NCBI GenBank assembly: GCA_002304345.1
Contig: NEUU01000003.1
Span: forward strand, 124,001 to 188,000
DNA from: Verrucomicrobia bacterium Tous-C9LFEB
Lineage (GTDB): Bacteria; Verrucomicrobiota; Verrucomicrobiia; Methylacidiphilales; UBA1321
Length of the DNA: 64,000 nt
Direction: 5' to 3'
A program made the position numbers and the translations under genes. The notes beneath the pieces were generated by a model. That model saw nothing but the letters and a program-made list of their open reading frames with translations, did no database searches and was not told the origin of the DNA. Positions 15,144 to 22,806 of this stretch are shown one piece after another. Each line of letters opens with the position of its first letter. Position 1 is the first letter of the stretch.

Positions 15144-16708
15144 TCGTTGAGCCGGTAGATGATGTCGCCCGAGTCGTTGGGTCCGGGGATGTACTCGCTT
15201 TCCTCCGGTCGTGGCGAGGGACCGCGCTTGGGGAGCTTGGCGAGGAAATCGAAGATGCCTTCCGCGAGCTTGGGGCCGATGCCGGGCACGGCGGCGATAT
15301 CGTCGATGCTGGCGCGGCGCAGTCGTTCGATGGAGCCGAATTGTTTCAGGAGGAGTTTCTTGCGGTTCTCGCTGATGCCGGGGCAATCGTCGAGCCGGCT
15401 TTCGTTGATGCGCTGTTTCAGCAGGAGTTGATGATAGCCGTTGGCCACGCGATGGGCTTCGTCGCGGATGCGTTGCAGCAGCCGCAACGCGCCGACGCCG
15501 TGGTCGAGGACGATGGGGGCGCTTTGGCCGGGACGAAAAATTTCCTCGCGTTCCTTGGCGAGGCCGATGATCGGTTGCTCGGTGAGACCGAGGACTTTCA
15601 ATTCCGCTAACGCGCTGCTGAGCTGGCCTTTGCCGCCGTCGACGACGATGAGATTAGGACGGCGGTAGCCCTCGGCGAGAATGCGGCTGTAGCGGCGGCG
15701 CACAGCTTCGGCGATGCTGGCGAAGTCGTCTTGCCCGGAGACGGTGCGAATGCGGTAGCGGCGGTAGTTATCCTTGTCCGGCACGCCGTGACGGAAGCAG
15801 ACCATGGAGGCCACCTTGTGGGTGGTGGAGATGTTGGAAATGTCGAAGCACTCGATGATTTCCGGTGGCTCGGGCAGCTCGAGGACTTTTTGCAATTCGA
15901 ACATGTCCTGCTCGGGATCGATGTTCCCGCTGGTGCGCTCGAACCGGCGAACAAAACGTTTGGCCGGTTCACTGGTTTGCTTGAGGTCTTCGATCTGGTC
16001 GCGGAGTCGCGCGGCTTTTTCAAAGTCCATCTGCGCGGCGGCGGCCTGCATTTCCTTTTCCAGCATGGCGACCCATTCGCCCGATTTGCCTTCCAGAAAA
16101 TCGCAGGCGAGTTGTACCTGCGCCATGTATCCGGCGCGGGTGATCTTGTTCACGCACGGCGCGGAGCAGTTTTTGATGATGTGGTTGAGGCAATGCTTGA
16201 AATCGGTTTCGCCGGGGAGCGTGGGATGGCAGGTGCGCAGGTGGAACTTTTTGCGGAGGAGATTGATCGTGTTGCGCAGTGCGCCGGAATGCGCAAAAGG
16301 GCCGAAGTAACGCGCGCCGTCGTCCTTGCGCATGCGGGTGAGGAAGAAGCGGGGGAAGGGATCGTTGAGGTTCACCTTCACCAGGAGGAAATGTTTATCG
16401 TCGCGGAAGCTGACGTTGTAGCGGGGGCGATACTCCTTGATGAGTTTACCTTCGAGCAGGAGTGCTTCCGCCTCGGACTTCACTTCGTGGTACTCGAGAT
16501 CGCAGATACTTTCCACGAGCGCTTGTGTCTTGCGGTCGGCGGTTTGTCGTCGTGAGGGATGGAAATATTGACCGACCCGTTTGTGCAGATCGCGGGCTTT
16601 GCCGACGTAGATGATGCGCCCGAAGCGATCCTTGTAGAGATAGACTCCGGGCCGGTGCGGCAGCGAGCGGACTTTGGCGGCGAGGTCGGGCGTTTCGGGG
16701 TTGGACAC
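15140..16708 (-). CDS. uvrC: Excinuclease ABC subunit C
   Basis: 522 residues, GTG start at 16708. Domains in order: GIY-YIG nuclease (RPGVYLYKDRFGRIIYVGK near residues 19-37), Cys-containing linker (CHPTLPG...NCSAPC), UVR domain (DFEKAARLRDQIEDLK near 233), RNase H-like nuclease (ECFDISNISTTHKVASMV near 285), and a C-terminal double HhH domain (PGISENRKKLLLKQFGS and PGIGPKLAEGIFDFL). UvrC makes both incisions during UvrABC nucleotide excision repair. It is shorter than the usual 600 or so residues, but all domains are present, so it should be functional. Confidence 0.95.
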   Translation of the reverse strand: MSNPETPDLAAKVRSLPHRPGVYLYKDRFGRIIYVGKARDLHKRVGQYFHPSRRQTADRKTQALVESICDLEYHEVKSEAEALLLEGKLIKEYRPRYNVSFRDDKHFLLVKVNLNDPFPRFFLTRMRKDDGARYFGPFAHSGALRNTINLLRKKFHLRTCHPTLPGETDFKHCLNHIIKNCSAPCVNKITRAGYMAQVQLACDFLEGKSGEWVAMLEKEMQAAAAQMDFEKAARLRDQIEDLKQTSEPAKRFVRRFERTSGNIDPEQDMFELQKVLELPEPPEIIECFDISNISTTHKVASMVCFRHGVPDKDNYRRYRIRTVSGQDDFASIAEAVRRRYSRILAEGYRRPNLIVVDGGKGQLSSALAELKVLGLTEQPIIGLAKEREEIFRPGQSAPIVLDHGVGALRLLQRIRDEAHRVANGYHQLLLKQRINESRLDDCPGISENRKKLLLKQFGSIERLRRASIDDIAAVPGIGPKLAEGIFDFLAKLPKRGPSPRPEESEYIPGPNDSGDIIYRLNE

Positions 16709-16740
16709 GGTGTTTCTTAAAAGATAGAAGCGGTCGGGGT

Positions 16741-17505
16741 TCAGCGCAAGAGCTTGCCCAATTGCCGGGCGCTGGGAAAGCCGGTGCGCATGGCCAGTTC
16801 GGTGAGGGTCATCGGCTGGGCGCGACGCAAACGCCGGGCTTCCTTGAGACGCAGTGTGCGCAGGTAGGCGGCAGGTCCCTGCTGATGTCGCTCTTGAAAG
16901 AGGCGGGAGAAATGTTCGCGGGTCAGTCCGACGTGGTGGGCGATTTCCTTGACGGCGAGGGGGCGGCGAAAGTGCTGGCGGCAGAATTTTTCAGCTTCGA
17001 CAACCGGATCGGCAAAGTCGGGCAGCGGTTGCTGTTCCTGCAGTTGCCGCCACCAGGTGAGATAGAATTGATAGGCCATCTCGCCTACCAGAAACGGGTC
17101 CGGGTGACGTTGCGAGCCGACGAGTTGAATGATTTCCCGCATGAGTCGCTCGGCGGGGGATTGCGGTGGCAGGGCCGGGACGGGGCCGAATTGCTTGCGG
17201 AAATCGCGCCAGAGTTGCACGGAGAAGTCGCCGTAGAAATTCAGCCAACGGAATTCCCACACTTCCTTGCGGGTGGGCGGATAGTAGTAGCGCGACCGCT
17301 CGGGAGGAATGGCCAGCAGGGCATGACCGGGGCCGACCTCATAGGGGACACCATCCAGGTCGAATCCTCCGCAGCCGTTGACGGTGTATTGCAAGATCAC
17401 AAAAGGACTTGGGCAGCGATTCTCATTCGGCCAGTCATAACGGGGATTGGCTCGTCTTTCCTGAAGTTTCACGTAGGGGACGGTGAACATGGGGGGCTCG
17501 GCCAT
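16741..17505 (-). CDS. AraC-family transcriptional regulator
   Basis: 254 residues from the ATG at 17505, which has an AAAGG ribosome site; a GTG at 17541 would add 12 residues and overlap the operator repeats. The N-terminal half is a cupin-like sensor (PYEVGPGHALLAIPP near residues 60-75); the last 100 residues form two helix-turn-helix motifs (LAVKEIAHHVGLTREHFSRLF and LTELAMRTGFPSARQLGKLL). The second recognition helix ends directly at the C-terminus. It is divergent from the GH4 gene and is probably its sugar-responsive activator. Confidence 0.85.
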   Translation of the reverse strand: MAEPPMFTVPYVKLQERRANPRYDWPNENRCPSPFVILQYTVNGCGGFDLDGVPYEVGPGHALLAIPPERSRYYYPPTRKEVWEFRWLNFYGDFSVQLWRDFRKQFGPVPALPPQSPAERLMREIIQLVGSQRHPDPFLVGEMAYQFYLTWWRQLQEQQPLPDFADPVVEAEKFCRQHFRRPLAVKEIAHHVGLTREHFSRLFQERHQQGPAAYLRTLRLKEARRLRRAQPMTLTELAMRTGFPSARQLGKLLR

Positions 17506-17517
17506 AGGGAAAGCCTT

Positions 17518-17552
17518 TATCACAATATCACAAAATTGCACGTATTATCACA
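17518..17552. promoter_or_regulatory. Three TATCACA direct repeats, likely AraC-type operator
   Basis: TATCACA occurs at 17518-17524, 17526-17532 and 17546-17552 in the 90-bp gap between the AraC regulator and the GH4 gene. Start-to-start spacings are 8 and 20 bp. AraC-family activators bind direct repeats about 20 bp apart, so the second and third copies are the better pair. Confidence 0.5.
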
Positions 17553-17595
17553 TTTTTGAACTCGTGGAAAAAGGGGGAGACGCCACACTGAGACC

Positions 17596-19767
17596 ATGCA
17601 ACCCAAGATTACTTTGATCGGTGCCGGTTCCGTTGTTTTCGCCAAGCAGCTTATCGCGGATGTGCTGCAAGCGCCCGAGTTGGGCGACGCTACGATTTGC
17701 CTGATGGACATTGATCCGAGCCGTCTGAAGGTGGCCGACATCATGGCACGCCGCATGGTGGCGAAGCTGAACTCGAAGGTGAAGATCGAAGCGACCACCA
17801 ATCAGCGCAAGGCCGTGCAAGGCGCGCGCTACGTGATCTGTACGATTCAGGTGGGTGGTTACAAGCCGGGCACGGTCATCGATTTCGAGATTCCGAAGAA
17901 GTACGGCCTGCGCCAGACCATTGCCGATACCCTCGGCGTGGGCGGCGTTTTCCGTGGGTTGCGCACCATCCCGGTCATCAACAAGATTGCCCAGGACATT
18001 GCGGAAGTCGGCGCGCCGGATTGTATCTTGCTCAATTATACAAACCCGATGGCGATGAACTGTCTCGGTGTCGCCCGCGCGGTGGGCATTCCCCACGTCG
18101 GCCTCTGCCACTCGGTGCAGGGCACCTCGCAGCAGCTCGCGAATTTCGCCGGGGTCGATTACAAGGACGTGACCTATCTCGTGGCGGGCATCAACCACAT
18201 GGCCTTCTTCCTCAAGCTCGAGTACCGCAATCAGGATATCTATCCGCTACTCTTCAAGTGCATTCAGGACCCGAAGTTCAAGGCGGAGAAGGTGCGTTTC
18301 GAGATGATGCGCCGCACCGGTTACTTCGTCACGGAATCGAGCGAACACCAGAGCGAGTACGTGCCATACTTCATCCACCACGGTCCGAAGGTGGTCGAGC
18401 AATTCGACATCCCGCTCGATGAGTACATTCGCCGTTGTGAATCCATCATGGCCACGTGGCATAGTGCCGAGGCGGAATTAATCGGGGGCAAGGGTGGCGA
18501 CATTCAGATCCCCAAGCTTTCGCACGAGTACGGCTCCTTCATCATCCGAGCTCGCGAGACGAACAAGCCGGTCGTGATTTACGGCAACGTGCCGAACACC
18601 GGTCTCATCACCAACCTGCCGCAAGGCTGTTGCGTGGAAGTGCCGTGCTTGATCGACGGCCAGGGCATTCAGCCCACCGTGATCGGCGATCTGCCGCCGC
18701 AACTGGCCGCCCTTTGCCGCAGCAATATCAATGTGCAGGAGTTGACCGTGGAAGCGGCGCTCACCAAGAAACGCGAACACATTTACCACGCCGTCATGGT
18801 TGATCCGCACACGGCGACGCAGCTGCCCCTCGACAAGATTTGGGACATGTGCGACGAGCTCATCGAAGCGCACCAGAAGGTCGGTCTGCTCGGCGAATTC
18901 TCGCCTACGATCAAGAACACCGGCCGCGGTTACGCTGGAATCGGCGATCGCGTATTGGCGAAACTGACGTCTTCCAGCGGTCTGCTGCCGAAGAAGTGGT
19001 CCGAATTCGACCTCGCGGTGGAATTGGAGAATCCGGCGGAAGTCGCGCAGGAAGTGGCGGTGACGGTCAGCACGAGCGATGTCACCTTCAAACCGCAGAC
19101 GATCCGCGTGAAGCTAGGCGCGGGCAAGAAGATCGAACAGAAGATCAAGTTCGCGCCCAAGGAATTGCCCACGGAAAAGCTGGAAATCAATCTCAAGGGC
19201 GAGACGCCCAACGTGCTCTGCAAGGGGCTTGTTCTCGGTGCGCGCCAGGAGATCCTTATCCCCAAGGGTGGGGAATCGGTCACGCCATTTACTCTCGCCG
19301 GATTCAATGCGGGCGATGTCCGCTTGAGTTGCGAGAAGAACGGACTGCGCATCAAGACGCATATCTTCGACTCGAAGGTGACCGCGGACAAAAAGAGCTC
19401 GCGGAACTCATACGAAAGCTCGTCCTGCATCGAGCTGTTCTTCTGTCCGGCCAATGGCGGCGGCATCGCGCAGATCTTCTGCCATCCGCAACCGGGCAAG
19501 AAGGTGCCGGTCGTTCTGCACGCGGGTGGAAAGCCCGTCAACGGGGTGAAGGCGAGCCAGTCGATCAGCAAGATTGCTTACGATGTGGATCTGTTGATTC
19601 CGTACGCCGAACTCGGCTTCGCGGGTCGTCCGAAGGAATTCCTCTTCGACCTGATCGCGAACCTCACCGCGCTGGGCGATGCCCACAGCGGCGGACGTCT
19701 CGCCTTGAACGGTAACTACGATTCGTATTGCCGCTCGGGTCACTACTCCTGCGTCTCGGCGGAGTAA
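17596..19767 (+). CDS. GH4 alpha-galactosidase/glucosidase with extra C-terminal module
   Basis: 723 residues. Residues 1-455 are a GH4 NAD- and metal-dependent glycosidase: GAGSVVFAK near 8, NYTNPMAMNC near 150, LCHSVQG near 172 (metal Cys) and GINHMAF near 200 (metal His). GH4 enzymes open the glycosidic bond by transient oxidation at C3. The family normally ends near residue 450; here about 265 residues follow. Residues 475-570 look like a beta-sandwich, and about 580-720 resemble a CBM9/DOMON-like domain (SSCIELFFCPANGG). No signal peptide is visible. It is divergent from an AraC regulator. The Cys-His set resembles MelA alpha-galactosidases, but alpha-glucosidase or glucuronidase remain possible. 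Confidence 0.85.
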   Translation: MQPKITLIGAGSVVFAKQLIADVLQAPELGDATICLMDIDPSRLKVADIMARRMVAKLNSKVKIEATTNQRKAVQGARYVICTIQVGGYKPGTVIDFEIPKKYGLRQTIADTLGVGGVFRGLRTIPVINKIAQDIAEVGAPDCILLNYTNPMAMNCLGVARAVGIPHVGLCHSVQGTSQQLANFAGVDYKDVTYLVAGINHMAFFLKLEYRNQDIYPLLFKCIQDPKFKAEKVRFEMMRRTGYFVTESSEHQSEYVPYFIHHGPKVVEQFDIPLDEYIRRCESIMATWHSAEAELIGGKGGDIQIPKLSHEYGSFIIRARETNKPVVIYGNVPNTGLITNLPQGCCVEVPCLIDGQGIQPTVIGDLPPQLAALCRSNINVQELTVEAALTKKREHIYHAVMVDPHTATQLPLDKIWDMCDELIEAHQKVGLLGEFSPTIKNTGRGYAGIGDRVLAKLTSSSGLLPKKWSEFDLAVELENPAEVAQEVAVTVSTSDVTFKPQTIRVKLGAGKKIEQKIKFAPKELPTEKLEINLKGETPNVLCKGLVLGARQEILIPKGGESVTPFTLAGFNAGDVRLSCEKNGLRIKTHIFDSKVTADKKSSRNSYESSSCIELFFCPANGGGIAQIFCHPQPGKKVPVVLHAGGKPVNGVKASQSISKIAYDVDLLIPYAELGFAGRPKEFLFDLIANLTALGDAHSGGRLALNGNYDSYCRSGHYSCVSAE

Positions 19768-19793
19768 GTTGAGAGGCTAATCGATTGTGAAAA

Positions 19794-19827
19794 CCCCGGA
19801 ATGCTTTACGCGTTCCGGGGTTTTTTT
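19794..19827 (+). terminator. Intrinsic terminator of the GH4 gene
   Basis: An 11-bp stem CCCCGGAATGC / GCGTTCCGGGG (one G-T pair), 5-nt loop TTTAC, then seven T. It lies 26 bp after the GH4 stop codon. Confidence 0.9.
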
Positions 19828-19852
19828 GAACCGGGAATGAATGCCAGGAGAT

Positions 19853-19896
19853 AAAAGAAAGACCCGTCGTCTGCTCAGAATTACAGACGACGGGTC
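19853..19896 (-). terminator. Intrinsic terminator of the 19978-20460 gene
   Basis: A perfect 13-bp stem GACCCGTCGTCTG (19861-19873) / CAGACGACGGGTC (19884-19896) is followed on the minus strand by TTTCTTTT. With the plus-strand terminator just left of it, it insulates two convergent genes. Confidence 0.85.
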
Positions 19897-19977
19897 CTTA
19901 CTATCGACTCTCTTTACTTAGTATCGGCTTTCTACTTTAAGAGCTCCTTTGTTCGATTCAGCTAAAAGGGTAACTCA

Positions 19978-20460
19978 TCAATTGCTGGCCAACAGGCCCG
20001 CCGTCCTGACAGCGGCAGTCTCCGTCGAACGACTACGGTCCGCATACTGCCCCGCCAGGGACGGGTCCGTCTTGTGGCCTTTTACTTCCACATCGTAACG
20101 CGGGGCAAAGAAGGCCGCCCAAGCGGCTGGAGTTGATCCTGCCAACCAGAGGGGGGCGGTTTGCAGGTTGTCCATGGCCCAGAAACGGCCTTCCTTGTCC
20201 CGATAGACTACAATCGCATGCGTGCCGGTATCACCCGCCGGACTCCGCCAGTTAAAAACCACGAGATGCGCTTCGCCGCCGGCTTTGGTCAAACGGCTAT
20301 AAAGATCTTGCGCAAAGGGAAGGCAAGCGCCCGAAACCCGTTTGCCAGCGAGGCTCTTGTCGCGGGCGATGGCAAAGCTGTCATCTCCAGCTTGGACGGG
20401 CACCAAACCTCCGATGAGAAGGAGCGAGACACCGAGGAGAGTCGTGAAGTGAGCTTTCAT
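19978..20460 (-). CDS. Secreted cysteine-protease/transglutaminase-like protein
   Basis: 160 residues from the ATG at 20460 with AGGA upstream. A signal peptide ends near residue 24 (LLLIGGLVPVQA-GDD). The mature part has a Cys in GACLPFAQDLYSRL near residue 45, a His in TGTHAIVVYRD near 80, and an Asp in WAMDNLQTAPLW near 97. That order and spacing match the Cys-His-Asp triad of small transglutaminase-like/papain-fold proteins. The likely place of action is the periplasm or cell surface. It stands alone and may be driven by the sigma-54-like promoter at 20495-20510. The exact family is not recognised. Confidence 0.7.
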   Translation of the reverse strand: MKAHFTTLLGVSLLLIGGLVPVQAGDDSFAIARDKSLAGKRVSGACLPFAQDLYSRLTKAGGEAHLVVFNWRSPAGDTGTHAIVVYRDKEGRFWAMDNLQTAPLWLAGSTPAAWAAFFAPRYDVEVKGHKTDPSLAGQYADRSRSTETAAVRTAGLLASN

Positions 20461-20494
20461 GGGGCGATCCTGGTTAGGGTTCGCCTATTAAGAG

Positions 20495-20510
20495 TGCTTA
20501 GCGCGTGCCA
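20495..20510 (-). promoter_or_regulatory. Candidate sigma-54 promoter of the secreted Cys-His-Asp protein
   Basis: The minus strand reads TGGCAC-GCGCT-AAGCA: a perfect -24 box (20510-20505), GG-N10-GC spacing, and a -12 box keeping the essential GC (20499-20495). The predicted start near 20484 leaves about 24 nt before the ATG at 20460, including its AGGA ribosome site. Confidence 0.5.
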
Positions 20511-20703
20511 ACTTCTATTTTAAGTTGTAAGATGCTTTTTATTAGATGTTTGCGTGTTTAATAAAATGGAATGACTCTTCAAAAAAGAAAACTAAGTTTG
20601 CACTTTAGTAATATTTTTTTGCAATGCTCACGATTAAGTGGACTACTTTCGAGGAATTTGAGCCGAGATAGATAGTTTGCTTTCCATATTTAGAGGCTTG
20701 TAG

Positions 20704-20744
20704 GAAAAAAAGAACCGATCTGACGCGGGAGAACGCCAGATCGG
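20704..20744 (-). terminator. Intrinsic terminator of the zinc-ribbon gene
   Basis: Stem CCGATCTG (20715-20722) / CAGATCGG (20737-20744), followed on the minus strand by TTCTTTTTTT. A second smaller hairpin, TGAATCG/CGATTCA, lies between this and the gene. Confidence 0.85.
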
Positions 20745-20803
20745 CTATGCAAATCCGTGAATCGGCCACGATTCAGGGATTAAATTAAGTAGGACCGCTC
20801 ATT

Positions 20804-21223
20804 TTAGCTCGCGAGACTGGCCGAAGCGGTTTTCTTGCTGACCTTCGTGCGCTTGGCGGGGGTGCGGTGCAGGATCGGGCTGGCTTCCACTGCGGGCGTG
20901 GCTTCCACATAAAGGAAGACGCCGCAATTGTCACACACTTCGAGGTCGTGCGAGGGGTTCAGGCTGATCGCATGACTGATGGGCAGGCGGAGATGACACG
21001 CGCCACAGACGCCGTTGCGGACAGGAGCGACGCTCTTCTTGCCACGATCGCGCATGCGGTCGTGGTGGCCGAGGATGGCGGTGGGGATGAGAGCGCGGGC
21101 TTCGGTCATTTCTTGGGAAAGCGCCTTGCCGATCGCTACGCCATTATCGTTCAGGGCGGCGACCTTGCATTCGAGAGCAATCACTTCGCGGAGTCGTTCA
21201 ATCACTGTCTTGGAGTCATTCAT
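20804..21223 (-). CDS. C4 zinc-ribbon protein with N-terminal coiled coil
   Basis: 139 residues from the internal ATG at 21223, which has an AAGAGAG ribosome site; the longer open frame to 21289 lacks one. The first 60 or so residues form a heptad-like helix, followed by a four-Cys ribbon (GVCGACHLRLP and VCDNCGVFLY, near residues 72-103) and a Lys/Ala/Thr-rich tail. The layout recalls the C4-type zinc-ribbon proteins of the Rv2229c/Cdsl group, which are thought to bind nucleic acid or other proteins. The basic tail is unusual and fits nucleic-acid contact. It is divergent from a sigma-54 activator. Confidence 0.7.
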   Translation of the reverse strand: MNDSKTVIERLREVIALECKVAALNDNGVAIGKALSQEMTEARALIPTAILGHHDRMRDRGKKSVAPVRNGVCGACHLRLPISHAISLNPSHDLEVCDNCGVFLYVEATPAVEASPILHRTPAKRTKVSKKTASASLAS

Positions 21224-21345
21224 GGTAGCTCTCTTAGTGCTAGAGTCGTGCCGGGTTGAGGGAGTAATTGGCAACCTGCTTATCTGCAATTAGATGGGAT
21301 TTCTGTTGGTAATTGAAAATTCCCCGAAGCGAAGAAGTTTTTGAG

Positions 21346-21357
21346 ATTTGCGCAAAT
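21346..21357. promoter_or_regulatory. 12-bp palindrome just upstream of the sigma-54 activator
   Basis: ATTTGCGCAAAT is a perfect dyad ending 8 bp before the ATG at 21366, with a further TTTGCGC half copy between. It occupies the ribosome-site region, so a bound regulator could block translation initiation or transcription; self-binding by the Fis-type domain of the downstream protein is one possibility. Confidence 0.4.
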
Positions 21358-21365
21358 TTTGCGCT

Positions 21366-22772
21366 ATGAATTCAGAAAGTGCGCAGTATGATAGAACCGT
21401 GGATCTGAATCGCATCTTTGTCCTCGTCTTTGACCCCGATGCCATGTCGAGTCAGACGATCAGCGGCACGCTCCGCGAGGCGGGGTATCAAGTCTCTCTC
21501 GCCGTGAATGAGGTGGATGCGCTCTCGCTGTGCGAGCAGAAATTATACAACGTCGTGCTCATCGGCTTTGAGCCGAGCCAGCTTTTCGCCGTGCCGTTCA
21601 TGGACAAGGTGCGGTCGCTCTCGCCGGATTCGCAATTCATCCTGATGTGCGCGGGCGGAACGATTCGCACGGCGGTGGAGACGCTCAAGCGCGGGGCCTT
21701 CGATTTTTTGCCGAAGCCAGTCGATGGGGCGCGACTTTTGGAATCGGTGCACAAGGCGCTGGAGCACCAGATTATCGTGGCGGAGGACCCCTCCGTGCGG
21801 GCGCGTTTGCGGCATACGGTCGGCCCCAATATTTTCGTCGGGCGCAGCGCGGAGATGCAGAAGATCAGCTCGTTGATCGGCGAGGTGGCGCCGACCGATG
21901 TGAGTGTGTTGATTCAGGGCGAGAGCGGCACCGGCAAGGAAATCATCGCGCGCTCGATCCACGAGAAGAGTCGTCACCAGAATGGTCCTTTCATCGCGGT
22001 GAACTGCGCGGCGCTGGCGGATTCACTGATCGAGTCGGAATTCTTCGGTCATGTACGCGGCGCGTTCACGGGAGCGGTGACCGATCGCGCGGGACGCTTT
22101 CAACTCGCCAGCGGCGGCGTTCTTTTTCTCGATGAAATCGGCGATCTCTCGCCAAAGGGGCAGGGCGATTTGTTACGCGTGCTGGACGACGGTTATTTCC
22201 GGCCCGTGGGCAGTCCCAAGCTGGTGAAGTCGAACGTGCGCCTGATCGCGGCGACGAACAAGGATTTGGAAGACGCGTGCGCGGCGGGGAAATTCCGCGA
22301 GGATCTATTCTACCGCATCAACGTGGTGACGGTCTATGTGCCGCCGCTGCGGGAACGCATTGAGGATATTCCGGTGCTCATCGAATCGGTGAGCCGCCAT
22401 TTCGCGACGAAGCATCACCGGCGGCCGAAGAAATTCAGTCCCGAAGTGATCCGGCTGCTGCAATCGCTGCCGTGGCCGGGCAACGTGCGGCAGTTGCGCA
22501 ATATCATCGAGCATCTCGTCGTCACCGTGCCGCATGCGACGATCCAGCCGGGCGATCTGCCCGCGAAGCTGCTGTCCTCCGCGTCGCGCGAGCCGGGTTT
22601 CGTGCTCAAGCCGGGCATGAAGCTCAGCCAAGTGGAGAGCGAGTTGATCCGGCAGACCTTGCTGCGGGTGACGTCGAATCGCTCCGAAGCGGCCGAGTTG
22701 CTGGGCATCAGCCGTCGCGCGCTTCATTACAAGATCAAGCGTTACGGGCTGTCGAATATTACGGGCAAATAA
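21366..22772 (+). CDS. Sigma-54-dependent activator with degenerate receiver domain
   Basis: 468 residues from the ATG at 21366. Residues 10-125 are a receiver domain, but the phospho-acceptor Asp is replaced: the expected LLD reads LIG (NVVLIGFEP near 64); the switch Lys is kept (LPKPVD). Residues 150-390 are the AAA+ domain with Walker A GESGTGKE near 187, the sigma-54-contact loop GAFTGAV near 232, and Walker B LFLDEIGD near 255. A Fis-type helix-turn-helix ends the chain (EAAELLGISRRALHYKIKRYGL region). It should activate sigma-54 promoters without normal phosphorylation control. No histidine kinase lies next to it. Two sigma-54-like promoters occur nearby. Confidence 0.93.
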   Translation: MNSESAQYDRTVDLNRIFVLVFDPDAMSSQTISGTLREAGYQVSLAVNEVDALSLCEQKLYNVVLIGFEPSQLFAVPFMDKVRSLSPDSQFILMCAGGTIRTAVETLKRGAFDFLPKPVDGARLLESVHKALEHQIIVAEDPSVRARLRHTVGPNIFVGRSAEMQKISSLIGEVAPTDVSVLIQGESGTGKEIIARSIHEKSRHQNGPFIAVNCAALADSLIESEFFGHVRGAFTGAVTDRAGRFQLASGGVLFLDEIGDLSPKGQGDLLRVLDDGYFRPVGSPKLVKSNVRLIAATNKDLEDACAAGKFREDLFYRINVVTVYVPPLRERIEDIPVLIESVSRHFATKHHRRPKKFSPEVIRLLQSLPWPGNVRQLRNIIEHLVVTVPHATIQPGDLPAKLLSSASREPGFVLKPGMKLSQVESELIRQTLLRVTSNRSEAAELLGISRRALHYKIKRYGLSNITGK

Positions 22773-22806
22773 GAGCGTACCTGACCGGCTGGCGCAACGG
22801 GCGAAA

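Larger units (their letters stand above)
20461..20803. other. 343-bp AT-rich intergenic interval
   Basis: No gene seen. It contains the promoter region of the gene at 19978-20460, including a sigma-54-like site, and on its right side two hairpins belonging to the 3' end of the zinc-ribbon gene. Confidence 0.5.

Noticed and set aside
15144-15386. N-terminal extension of the small metallopeptidase
   Set aside because: It lies inside uvrC in a different frame; the GTG overlapping the uvrC stop codon is the natural start.
18840-19715. 291-codon alternative frame inside the GH4 C-terminal region
   Set aside because: The frame-1 protein stays continuous and protein-like; the alternative is Arg/Gly-rich, typical of a shifted frame, so no frameshift or extra gene is needed.
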